Source of the DNA: Solirubrobacteraceae bacterium | GTDB taxonomy: Bacteria > Actinomycetota > Thermoleophilia > Solirubrobacterales > Solirubrobacteraceae | Length of the DNA stretch: 64,000 nucleotides | Assembly (NCBI GenBank): GCA_030681525.1 | Contig: JAUXSD010000216.1 | Location: forward strand, 45,218 to 109,217 | Direction of reading: 5' to 3' | Shown: one piece after another, positions 58,217-64,000 of the stretch | Position numbering within the stretch: the stretch's first letter is position 1 | How the letters are laid out: each line of letters starts with the position of its first letter | The notes under the pieces: generated by a model | The model's input: the letters and a program-made list of their open reading frames with translations, nothing else | Told to the model about the DNA's origin: nothing | The model's database searches: none | Translations under genes and position numbers: made by a program

Positions 58217-59186
58217 CCTGCGGCTGCGGCGCGTCGGGGCGCTTGTCGAGCGTGGAGACCGGTACCACGACGACGTCGTAGAAACGCCAGTCGAGGTCCG
58301 CGAGCCGGCGCGCGGCATCCTCGAGGCGCTCCACGAGGTCGTCCTCGTCGCGCGGGATGACGAGCGCCTCCCCGGTGAACACGTGGCCCTCCTCGCGTAG
58401 CCGCGCCTGCGCGTCCTGCACCCACTCCATCTCGCGCAGCGTGTCCTCGATCCTGCCGAGCAGCGGGTGCGGCTCCGAGCCGTCGTAGGTCGAGGGCCGC
58501 GTGTCGATGACGTCACGCCCGGCGGCGCGCAGGTTCGTCCAGCCGTCGCGCACGATGTCCAGCGAGATCGCGATCGCGGCCGCGGCGTCGGCCCACCACA
58601 ACCCGAGGCCGATGCCGATCACGCCGACGGCGGCGGCCGCCGCGGTCAGCCAGTCGGCCTTGTTCATCTTCGCGTCGGCGTAGAGCACCTTGTCGTGCAG
58701 CGCGGCGGCCAGCGGCATCTTGGCGCGGCCGAGGAGCACGGCCGGGATGCCGCTCCAGGCCAGCGCGGGCAGCATGAGCCAGCCCAGCCAGATCTCCTCG
58801 CCGAAGAGCGAGATGACGCCCATCGGCGGATGCTCGGCGGTGATGAGCTTGAAGGTCGACTCGAGGAGGATGAAGCTGCCGAACAGCAGCAGCGCGACCG
58901 CCGACGCGAGATAGGCGAGCGTGACGCCGCGGTGAAAGCCCCACGGATGCATCTTGTCGGGCGGCCTGTCGCGAAAGCGCGCGGCGATGAGCCAGGCGAT
59001 CGGCGGGGTGAGGCTCAGCGCGTCCTCGATCATCGCGGCCTTGCCGGCCTGCGACTGGCCGATCGTCAGGTACAGCAGCACCGTCGCCGAGACGAGGTAG
59101 GCGATCGTCAGCCATTCCAGGCGCCGCGCCTTGCGGTGCAGCTCGAGCTTGTCGGGCGGCAGCTCGAAGCGGTCGGGGATCGTCAC
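58179..59186 (-). CDS. cation diffusion facilitator-like transporter
   Basis: 335 residues. GTG 59186 overlaps the upstream stop (GTGA), so it is translationally coupled to the lipoprotein gene. Six membrane helices are predicted (LTIAYLVSATVLLYLTIGQS; LAYLASAVALLLFGSFILLE; AAAAVGVIGIGLGLWWADAA). Residues EDALS in TM2 and DAAAAIAISLD in TM5 are at CDF metal-site positions, although the usual HxxxD is not obvious. A C-terminal cytoplasmic domain (VIPRDEDDLVERLEDAARRL) follows. Transported ion unknown; Fe/Mn/Zn are typical. Confidence 0.83.
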   Translation of the reverse strand: MTIPDRFELPPDKLELHRKARRLEWLTIAYLVSATVLLYLTIGQSQAGKAAMIEDALSLTPPIAWLIAARFRDRPPDKMHPWGFHRGVTLAYLASAVALLLFGSFILLESTFKLITAEHPPMGVISLFGEEIWLGWLMLPALAWSGIPAVLLGRAKMPLAAALHDKVLYADAKMNKADWLTAAAAAVGVIGIGLGLWWADAAAAIAISLDIVRDGWTNLRAAGRDVIDTRPSTYDGSEPHPLLGRIEDTLREMEWVQDAQARLREEGHVFTGEALVIPRDEDDLVERLEDAARRLADLDWRFYDVVVVPVSTLDKRPDAPQPQVSAADSAPGRST

Positions 59187-59896
59187 GGCTTGCCTTCGCG
59201 GTCCAGCAGCGCACGGATGTCGCCGGTGCGCCGCAGCAGGAAGCGCTCGAGCTCGACGAGCCAGGCGTTCTCGCCGAGCGGCGTCGCCATGACGTGCTGG
59301 TGCTGCGACAGCTCGACCCCGGTGGGGCGCAGGTCGAGGTCGTCCAGCAGCCACTCGTCGGCGGCGACCGCGCCGCGCGCGTCGTCGAGCTTGTCGACGG
59401 CGACCGCGCGGGCCCCCGTCTTGCGCTCGAGCAGACCGCCGGCCTCGCTGCCGCGCTCGAACGCGACGGGGACGCCGTCGAGGTCGTCGGGCGGCGACGC
59501 CCCCGGCGGCGCGCCGACGACGAGCCGCGTCTTGAGGTAGGGCCAGGTCAGGCTCGCCTCCTTCTTCCACGGCGACTTCTTCGTCAGCCCGCCGATGACC
59601 AGGTCGAGCTGGCCCTCCTTCAGCGCGCCGATCAGCTCCTCCTCGGAGCCGTCGATCCAGTCGATCTCGGCGTTCAACCGGGCGGCGAACTGCCGCACGA
59701 GCTCGGGCTCGACCCCCTCCGGGTTCTCCGGATCGGCCAGGTCGACCCACGGATCGCTCTCGGTCACGCCGACGCGCAGCGTGCCGTCGCGGACGATGTC
59801 GAGCGTTCCGTCGGGATCCTGCGGCACCTGGCACCCGCTCAGCGCGGCGACGGCGAGCGCCGCGACCAAGCCACTCCTCACCCGCGGGCCTCGCAT
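59183..59896 (-). CDS. extracellular solute-binding lipoprotein (family 3)
   Basis: 237 residues from ATG 59896. The lipobox LSGC is at residues 19-22. The mature part follows SBP_bac_3 (amino-acid-type) order: DGTLRVGVTESDPWVDLADP, EGVEPELVRQFAARLNAEID, LIGALKEGQLDLVIGGLTKK, LTWPYLKTRLVVGA. No cognate permease or ATPase is adjacent; instead it is coupled by GTGA to a CDF-like transporter, an unusual partner. It may sense a metal chelate or an amino acid. Confidence 0.87.
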   Translation of the reverse strand: MRGPRVRSGLVAALAVAALSGCQVPQDPDGTLDIVRDGTLRVGVTESDPWVDLADPENPEGVEPELVRQFAARLNAEIDWIDGSEEELIGALKEGQLDLVIGGLTKKSPWKKEASLTWPYLKTRLVVGAPPGASPPDDLDGVPVAFERGSEAGGLLERKTGARAVAVDKLDDARGAVAADEWLLDDLDLRPTGVELSQHQHVMATPLGENAWLVELERFLLRRTGDIRALLDREGKP

Positions 59897-59939
59897 CGTG
59901 GCGCGTCGCTACCCCCGCGCCGACGCGCCAAAACCGGTG

Positions 59940-60221
59940 TCAGCCGGCGAGCGGACCGGGCGCCGCGAGGACGATCGCGACGTGTCGCTGGCCGCCGGCG
60001 AGCGGCCGGCGCCAGGGTCCGTCGCCGTCGAGCTCGTCGCCGCGGTCGAGCAGCAGCGCGGCCAGGCAGCGCGCGTCCTCCAGGCCCTGCGGCGGCGAGC
60101 GGTACGAGCGCGCCGGGCGGTTGGTGAGCGGCCCGCTGACGCGGTCGTCGACGACCACGTGGTACAGCGGGCCGAGCGTCAGCTCGAGCTGCTCACCGCC
60201 GGGGTCGGCCGACTCGTCCAT
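59940..60221 (-). CDS. small hypothetical protein
   Basis: 93 residues from ATG 60221, with TAGCGT six nt upstream. MDESADPGGEQLELTLGPLY and VVDDRVSGPLTNRPARSYRS suggest a compact cytosolic domain ending in a hydrophobic strand (HVAIVLAAP). No known family is recognised. It is upstream of the SBP gene on the same strand, but probably transcribed separately. Confidence 0.55.
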   Translation of the reverse strand: MDESADPGGEQLELTLGPLYHVVVDDRVSGPLTNRPARSYRSPPQGLEDARCLAALLLDRGDELDGDGPWRRPLAGGQRHVAIVLAAPGPLAG

Positions 60222-60227
60222 GCGCCA

Positions 60228-60233
60228 ACGCTA
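60228..60233 (-). promoter_or_regulatory. -10-like TAGCGT, leaderless arrangement
   Basis: TAGCGT precedes ATG 60221 by 6 nt on the minus strand; it is the main support for this gene start. Confidence 0.45.
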
Positions 60234-60269
60234 GTGGCCGGCGCATGGATGGCGGGCTCAGCCTGAAGC

Positions 60270-61178
60270 TCAGGCGGCCGCGGCCGCGTCCGCCGCCTGC
60301 TTCGCGGAGACGAGCTTCGCCTGCTGGCGCTCGGGCGCGATGCGCACGACGTTCCTGGCGATCCCGACCTTCTCCATCGCCCAGATGAGCATCGCGGAGA
60401 TGTCGACCTCGAACTTGCCCAGCCCCTGCCGCGCGGAGCGCGGGAAGGCGTGGTGGTTGTGGTGCCAGGACTCGCCGAACGTGGGGATCGCCAGCCAGGC
60501 GACGTTCGTCGACTTGTCCTCGACGTCGAAGCGCCGGCGGCCGAAGTAGTGGCAGACGGAGTTGATCGACCACGTCACGTGGTGGATGAAGAAGATCCGC
60601 ACGAAGCCGGCCCACAGCAGCGTCCAGAGGGCGGCGGTCAGCGAGAAGCCGTGCAGGATGAAGCCGGCCACGAACGGGATCAGGAGGCTGAGCCCGACGA
60701 ACCACAGGAAGTGGCGGCTGATCCAGCGCATGCCCTTGTCCTCGGTGAGGTCGGGGGCGTACTTGCGAAACTCGGCCGAGCCCTGGGTCTTCATGAGCCA
60801 GCCGCTGTGGGCGTGCCACAGGCCCTTCCAGCCGGCGCCTTCGCCGAGGTGCGGGCTGTGCGGGTCGCCCTCCTCGTCGGTGTGGGCGTGGTGCAGGCGG
60901 TGGTCGGCGACCCAGGCGATCGGCGGGCCCTCGACGGCCATCGATCCCATGATCGCGAACGCGTATTCGACCGGCTTGCTCGTCTGAAACGCGCGGTGCG
61001 TGAGCAGGCGGTGGTATCCGACGGTGACCCCGAAACCGGTGATTGTGTACATGACCACCAGGATCGCCAGATCAATCGCTCCGACGGCCTTGTTCCAGAG
61101 CAGAACGATCGCGATGAGAAACGCGACGAACGGCAGGACCACGGCGCCGAGATTGGTGTAGCGCTGAAGAGTTGGCAT
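60270..61178 (-). CDS. membrane fatty-acyl desaturase (delta-9-type)
   Basis: 302 residues from ATG 61178. Three His boxes are intact: HRLLTH, HRLHHAH and HHNHHAF; four membrane helices (AVVLPFVAFLIAIVLLWN; FLWFVGLSLLIPFVAGFIL) fit the di-iron acyl-CoA/acyl-lipid desaturase family. It introduces a double bond into membrane acyl chains, the substrate class for the nearby CFA synthase. The gene is divergent from the PucR-type regulator across 84 nt. Confidence 0.94.
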   Translation of the reverse strand: MPTLQRYTNLGAVVLPFVAFLIAIVLLWNKAVGAIDLAILVVMYTITGFGVTVGYHRLLTHRAFQTSKPVEYAFAIMGSMAVEGPPIAWVADHRLHHAHTDEEGDPHSPHLGEGAGWKGLWHAHSGWLMKTQGSAEFRKYAPDLTEDKGMRWISRHFLWFVGLSLLIPFVAGFILHGFSLTAALWTLLWAGFVRIFFIHHVTWSINSVCHYFGRRRFDVEDKSTNVAWLAIPTFGESWHHNHHAFPRSARQGLGKFEVDISAMLIWAMEKVGIARNVVRIAPERQQAKLVSAKQAADAAAAA

Positions 61179-61185
61179 GTATTTG

Positions 61186-61191
61186 AGGGTA
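61186..61191 (-). promoter_or_regulatory. -10-like TACCCT, leaderless arrangement
   Basis: TACCCT lies 7 nt before ATG 61178 on the minus strand, in an AT-richer divergent region. Confidence 0.5.
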
Positions 61192-61248
61192 CGGACTGAG
61201 GTTGGGGCTTTCTTGTCGGGTTTCTGCGGTGCAGGCTGCTGAAATCTG

Positions 61249-61254
61249 TAGGTT
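61249..61254 (+). promoter_or_regulatory. -10-like TAGGTT, leaderless arrangement
   Basis: TAGGTT lies 8 nt before ATG 61263; there is no Shine-Dalgarno. The two leaderless promoters of this divergent pair are only about 58 nt apart. Confidence 0.5.
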
Positions 61255-61262
61255 ATGCGCAA

Positions 61263-62459
61263 ATGGATGGAATTCCGTCCGCGGTAGCAGCGGTATTGCG
61301 CCCGGTTCTCCCGGACCTGGCCGGGGAGACGATCCGCGCCATCGGCCGCGAGGTGCCCGACTACTCGCGGCCGCTGGAGGGCCGGCTCGGCGTGACGCTG
61401 CGCTACGGCACCGAGCGCGCGCTGGGCCGCTTCGTCGACTCCATCGAGGCGCCGGCGGCGGTCAGCGACCGCGACCGGCGCATCTACTTCGAGCTCGGCC
61501 GCCTGGAGATGCGCGAGGGGCGAACGCTCAACGCGCTGCTCGCCGCCTACCGCGTCGGCGCGCAGATCGCGTGGCGGCGCTTCGTCGAGGCGGGCGTGCG
61601 GGCGGGCCTCGAGCCGGCGATCCTGTACCGCCTCGGCGAGGCGATCTTCGCCTACATCGACGAGATCTCGGGCGAGTCGATCGAGGGCTACGCCGCCGAG
61701 CAGTCCGCTGCGGCCGGCGAGCGTCAGCGCCGCCGCGCGCAGCTCGTGTTCCTGCTCGCCGCCGACCCGCCGGCCGCCGTCGAGGAGGTCCGCGCGGCGG
61801 CGGTCCGCGCCGGCTGGCGGCCGCCCGCACTGGTCGCGGCCCTGGTGGCGGAGGGGATGGACTCCGAGCGGCTGGCGAGCCGGCTCGGCCCGGGGGCGGT
61901 GGCGGCGCCGCTGGAGAGCCCGGCGGGGCCGCTGACCGGCCGGCGCGCGCAGCGCGTGCTGGCGTTCGTCCCCGACCCGAGCGCGCCCGCGCGCCGCGCG
62001 CAGCTCGAGCAGGCGGTCGGCGGGGTGCACGCCGCGCTGGGCCCCGCCGTCGCGCTGGCGGGGGCGGCCCGCAGCGCCGAGCGCGCGCGGCGGGCTCTGG
62101 AGCTGCGGGCGGCGGGGCGGCTGTCGGGCGAGGGGCTCGTCATCGCCGAGGACCATGCCGCCGAGCTCGTGCTGCAAGCCGACGCGGCGCTGGCGAGCGA
62201 GTTCGCCGACCTGCGGCTCGCGCCGCTCGCCGAGCTGCGACCGGGCGTGCGCGAGCGGCTGACGGCCACCCTGGCCGCCTGGCTGGACTGCCAGGGCCGC
62301 GTCGACGAGACCGCGCGGGCGCTCGACGTCCACCCGCAGACCGTGCGCTACCGGCTCAACCAGCTGCGCGAGGCGTTCGGCGGCGCGCTGGAGGACCCGG
62401 ACGCGCGTTTCGAGCTCGCGCTGGCGCTGCGGGTGCGGGGGGCGGCGCCGCACCCCTGA
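61263..62459 (+). CDS. PucR-family transcriptional regulator
   Basis: 398 residues from ATG 61263. A helical N-terminal domain (IYFELGRLEMREGRTLNALL) is followed by a central GGDEF-like fold and the C-terminal PucR HTH_30 (LAAWLDCQGRVDETARALDV, then HPQTVRYRLNQLREAFG). FasR-like members activate fatty-acid synthesis in Streptomyces. Here the regulator is divergent from a desaturase, so control of membrane unsaturation is the most economical hypothesis. The next gene starts immediately after the stop (GTG 62460). Confidence 0.9.
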   Translation: MDGIPSAVAAVLRPVLPDLAGETIRAIGREVPDYSRPLEGRLGVTLRYGTERALGRFVDSIEAPAAVSDRDRRIYFELGRLEMREGRTLNALLAAYRVGAQIAWRRFVEAGVRAGLEPAILYRLGEAIFAYIDEISGESIEGYAAEQSAAAGERQRRRAQLVFLLAADPPAAVEEVRAAAVRAGWRPPALVAALVAEGMDSERLASRLGPGAVAAPLESPAGPLTGRRAQRVLAFVPDPSAPARRAQLEQAVGGVHAALGPAVALAGAARSAERARRALELRAAGRLSGEGLVIAEDHAAELVLQADAALASEFADLRLAPLAELRPGVRERLTATLAAWLDCQGRVDETARALDVHPQTVRYRLNQLREAFGGALEDPDARFELALALRVRGAAPHP

Positions 62460-63311
62460 GTGCGGGCGCGCCGGGAGCGGGCCTGGTTTGCGGCGATCGG
62501 TCAGTCTTCGCCGTTCATGCGCCGCCTCTTCGCCCGCGTCTTCAGCTTCTACTGGGGAGAGGGGATCGCCGACGACGTCCCGGCGCTGACGTACTACCTC
62601 GTGCTGTCGCTGGCCCCGTTCGCGCTCGGCCTGGCCGCGCTGGAGGCGCTGCTGCTCAAGGACGTCCTGTCGGCGCTGCAGGTCGTCGACCAGCTCAACC
62701 GCTTCCTGCCCGAGACGCTGCACGACGACATCCGCCGTCTCGTGCTCGGAACGCGCGACGACTCGCCGGTGCTGCTGGGGGTGGCGATCGTCGCGATGCT
62801 GTGGACGACGTCGGGCGCGATCGGCGTCATCGAACGCTGCCTGGCGCGGATCACGGCGGGCCCGCGCCACCACATCGTGGTGGGCCGGCTGCGCAACGTC
62901 ATGCTCGGCGGGCTCGTCGCGGTGGCGGTGATCCTCGCGTCGCTGAGCATCTCGGTCGTGTCGGACTTCAGCTACAAGCTGCGCGCCGAGTCCGGCCTGC
63001 CGGGCCCGACGATCGTCGTCTTCAACACGCTCGGCTCGATCCTCGTGTTCGCCGCGATCTACCACTTCGCGCCGCTGGCCCGGATCGGGTGGATCGCGGC
63101 GCTGAAGGGCGCGGTGCCGGCGGGGATCGCCATCCAGGTGGTGCCGGCGATCGTCGGCATCTACGTCAACGCGGCCGCGGGCTTCGCGCCGGTGCAGGTG
63201 TTCCTGCTGCTGGCGATCGTGTTGTTGGGTCTGTACATCGTGGCGATGGCGATGCTCGTGGGAGCCGGGCTGGCCGGCTGCCTGGAGCGCGAGGGCAAGC
63301 TGCCGGGTTAG
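62460..63311 (+). CDS. YihY/BrkB-family membrane protein
   Basis: 283 residues from GTG 62460 (adjacent to the preceding stop, so likely in an operon with the PucR-type gene). Six membrane helices are predicted, including the conserved amphipathic start FSFYWGEGIADDVPALTYYL, VLLGVAIVAMLWTTSGAIGV, and AVILASLSISVVSDFSYKLR. The family was once named RNase BN and is a predicted transporter or lipid-handling protein. It converges on the DUF559 gene with 4-nt overlapping stops (TTAG). Confidence 0.9.
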   Translation: MRARRERAWFAAIGQSSPFMRRLFARVFSFYWGEGIADDVPALTYYLVLSLAPFALGLAALEALLLKDVLSALQVVDQLNRFLPETLHDDIRRLVLGTRDDSPVLLGVAIVAMLWTTSGAIGVIERCLARITAGPRHHIVVGRLRNVMLGGLVAVAVILASLSISVVSDFSYKLRAESGLPGPTIVVFNTLGSILVFAAIYHFAPLARIGWIAALKGAVPAGIAIQVVPAIVGIYVNAAAGFAPVQVFLLLAIVLLGLYIVAMAMLVGAGLAGCLEREGKLPG

Positions 63312-64000
63312 CCCGCGCCGTTCAGCAGCCCGCGCAGCGTGGCGGCGACGTAGGCGGGCTCGTACATGACCTGCTGCCAGGTGAAGCGCACGACGCGCCA
63401 GCCGAGCAGCATGAGGCGCTGGTCGCGGCGGCGGTCGGATTGGAAGGCGCGCTTGGTGGCGTGGGTGCTGCGCCCGTCGACCTCGACGATGAGGCGCTGC
63501 TCGCGGTACAGGAAGTCGGCCTCGGCCCCGCCGCCGTCGGGAAACGCGATCCACGCGTTGACCGCGTCGGGTGGGAGCTCGATCGCGCGGGCGATCGCCA
63601 GGAACGCCTCTTCGAGGTCGTTGCGCGTCAGCGTGCTGCCGACGAGGTGCTCGGCCAGCACGGCGCGCAGCAGCTTCGCGCCGCGGCGGCCGTCGGCGCG
63701 GGCGAGGACGTCGTCGATCGCCGCCATGTCGAGGATCTGGCGCTGCTCGGCGACGTCGAGCGCGCGCTCGACCTCGCGGCGGCTGGCGTCCTCTGCCACA
63801 TCGAGCAGCGTGCGGGCAAGCGTCGTGCACGGGATGTTGTCGATGACGGTGACGTCCGCCGCCGTCAGCGTCGCGCCGCTGTGGATGCGGATTCCCGGCC
63901 GTCGTCGCGCCTGCGAGCCCGGCGTGGTGACGTCGATCCACCGCGGCATCGCGAGCCGAAGCTCGTACAGCGCGGATGCCGCCCGATGGCTCGAGGCGGT
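63308..64000 (-). CDS. AbiEi-like / DUF559 endonuclease-fold protein, partial
   Basis: Coding continues off the right edge. Beyond the internal ATG 63949, in-frame codons (TASSHRAASALYELRLAMPR) look like the family N-terminal winged helix. The central region (VTVIDNIPCTTLARTLLDVA) is typical of AbiEi antitoxin-like proteins. The C-terminal DUF559 domain (FLYREQRLIVEVDGRSTHAT, then RRRDQRLMLLGWRVVRFTW) has a PD-(D/E)XK-type E-V-D core. It may act as a nuclease or an antitoxin relic. At least 230 residues are visible. Confidence 0.85.
   Translation of the reverse strand, partial: TASSHRAASALYELRLAMPRWIDVTTPGSQARRRPGIRIHSGATLTAADVTVIDNIPCTTLARTLLDVAEDASRREVERALDVAEQRQILDMAAIDDVLARADGRRGAKLLRAVLAEHLVGSTLTRNDLEEAFLAIARAIELPPDAVNAWIAFPDGGGAEADFLYREQRLIVEVDGRSTHATKRAFQSDRRRDQRLMLLGWRVVRFTWQQVMYEPAYVAATLRGLLNGAG

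Noticed and set aside
60270..63941. A minus-strand open frame of about 1200 codons
   Set aside because: Only its last 302 codons (the desaturase) are real; the rest is antisense to the PucR-type and YihY genes.

Overview
The window is a very GC-rich, gene-dense chromosomal segment of an actinobacterium. The gene content fits Thermoleophilia/Solirubrobacterales best: wax-ester synthase/DGAT paralogues, MMPL transporters, secreted DUF11 and thrombospondin-type-3 proteins, RTX-repeat proteins, a collagen-linked Hcp protein, large LuxR-family regulators, many GTG starts and many apparently leaderless starts. This placement is inferred from gene content and base composition; no rRNA marker is present. 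I found no tRNA, rRNA, CRISPR array, insertion sequence or phage module. About 60 protein genes are supported, and both window edges cut genes.

Layout. 1-6.5 kb: a partial alpha/beta-hydrolase lacking its nucleophile serine, two LuxR regulators (a TPR type and a 968-residue AAA type), a carboxymuconolactone-decarboxylase-family protein and a doubtful reading frame. 6.7-9.5 kb: tandem paralogous secreted calcium-binding proteins, followed by gene debris. 9.6-14.7 kb: a polysaccharide deacetylase-like protein and a signalling group (zinc-ribbon peptide, Crp-type regulator, zinc-ribbon/cyclase/AAA protein). 14.7-21.2 kb: a methyltransferase coupled to a secreted collagen-Hcp protein, a SNF2 helicase, a haem-type membrane protein with a dioxygenase-fold protein, and a membrane protein behind a CsoR-like copper operator. 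21.4-26.3 kb: a PRMT-like methyltransferase with a PqqD-like tail, an SDR, a bicupin, DNA polymerase IV with a LexA box, and a lipoprotein. 26.7-30.1 kb: SoxR with a textbook target promoter, an anti-sigma-type ATPase, an HD-GYP protein, and a small TTG-start protein ending in a strong terminator.

30.2-37.2 kb: three consecutive WS/DGAT genes overlapping a GH65 disaccharide phosphorylase, a storage lipid/carbohydrate cluster. 37.2-43.8 kb: a two-component system, a GcvH-like protein, an MMPL transporter gene split by one in-frame amber codon, a hypothetical protein and a secreted repeat protein preceded by TCCCAG direct repeats. 43.9-52.2 kb: a PH-domain pair, a secreted RTX protein, a MOSC protein, an alpha/beta-hydrolase and a secreted 84-residue-repeat protein. 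52.3-64 kb: a PfkB kinase, an ABC exporter, a MazG-like protein, a class III-type alcohol dehydrogenase, a cyclopropane-fatty-acid synthase, a CDF-type transporter coupled to a solute-binding lipoprotein, a fatty-acid desaturase divergent from a PucR-type regulator, a YihY/BrkB membrane protein and a partial DUF559 protein.

Themes. Many start codons sit 6-9 nt after a TANNNT hexamer with little or no Shine-Dalgarno sequence, suggesting widespread leaderless transcription. Three stress operators can be read directly (SoxR, LexA, CsoR-like). An unassigned element, GGGG-N4-CCCCACCCCG, occurs in three leader regions in one orientation. Lipid metabolism recurs (WS/DGAT, CFA synthase, desaturase, PucR regulator), as do secreted low-complexity or calcium-binding surface proteins.
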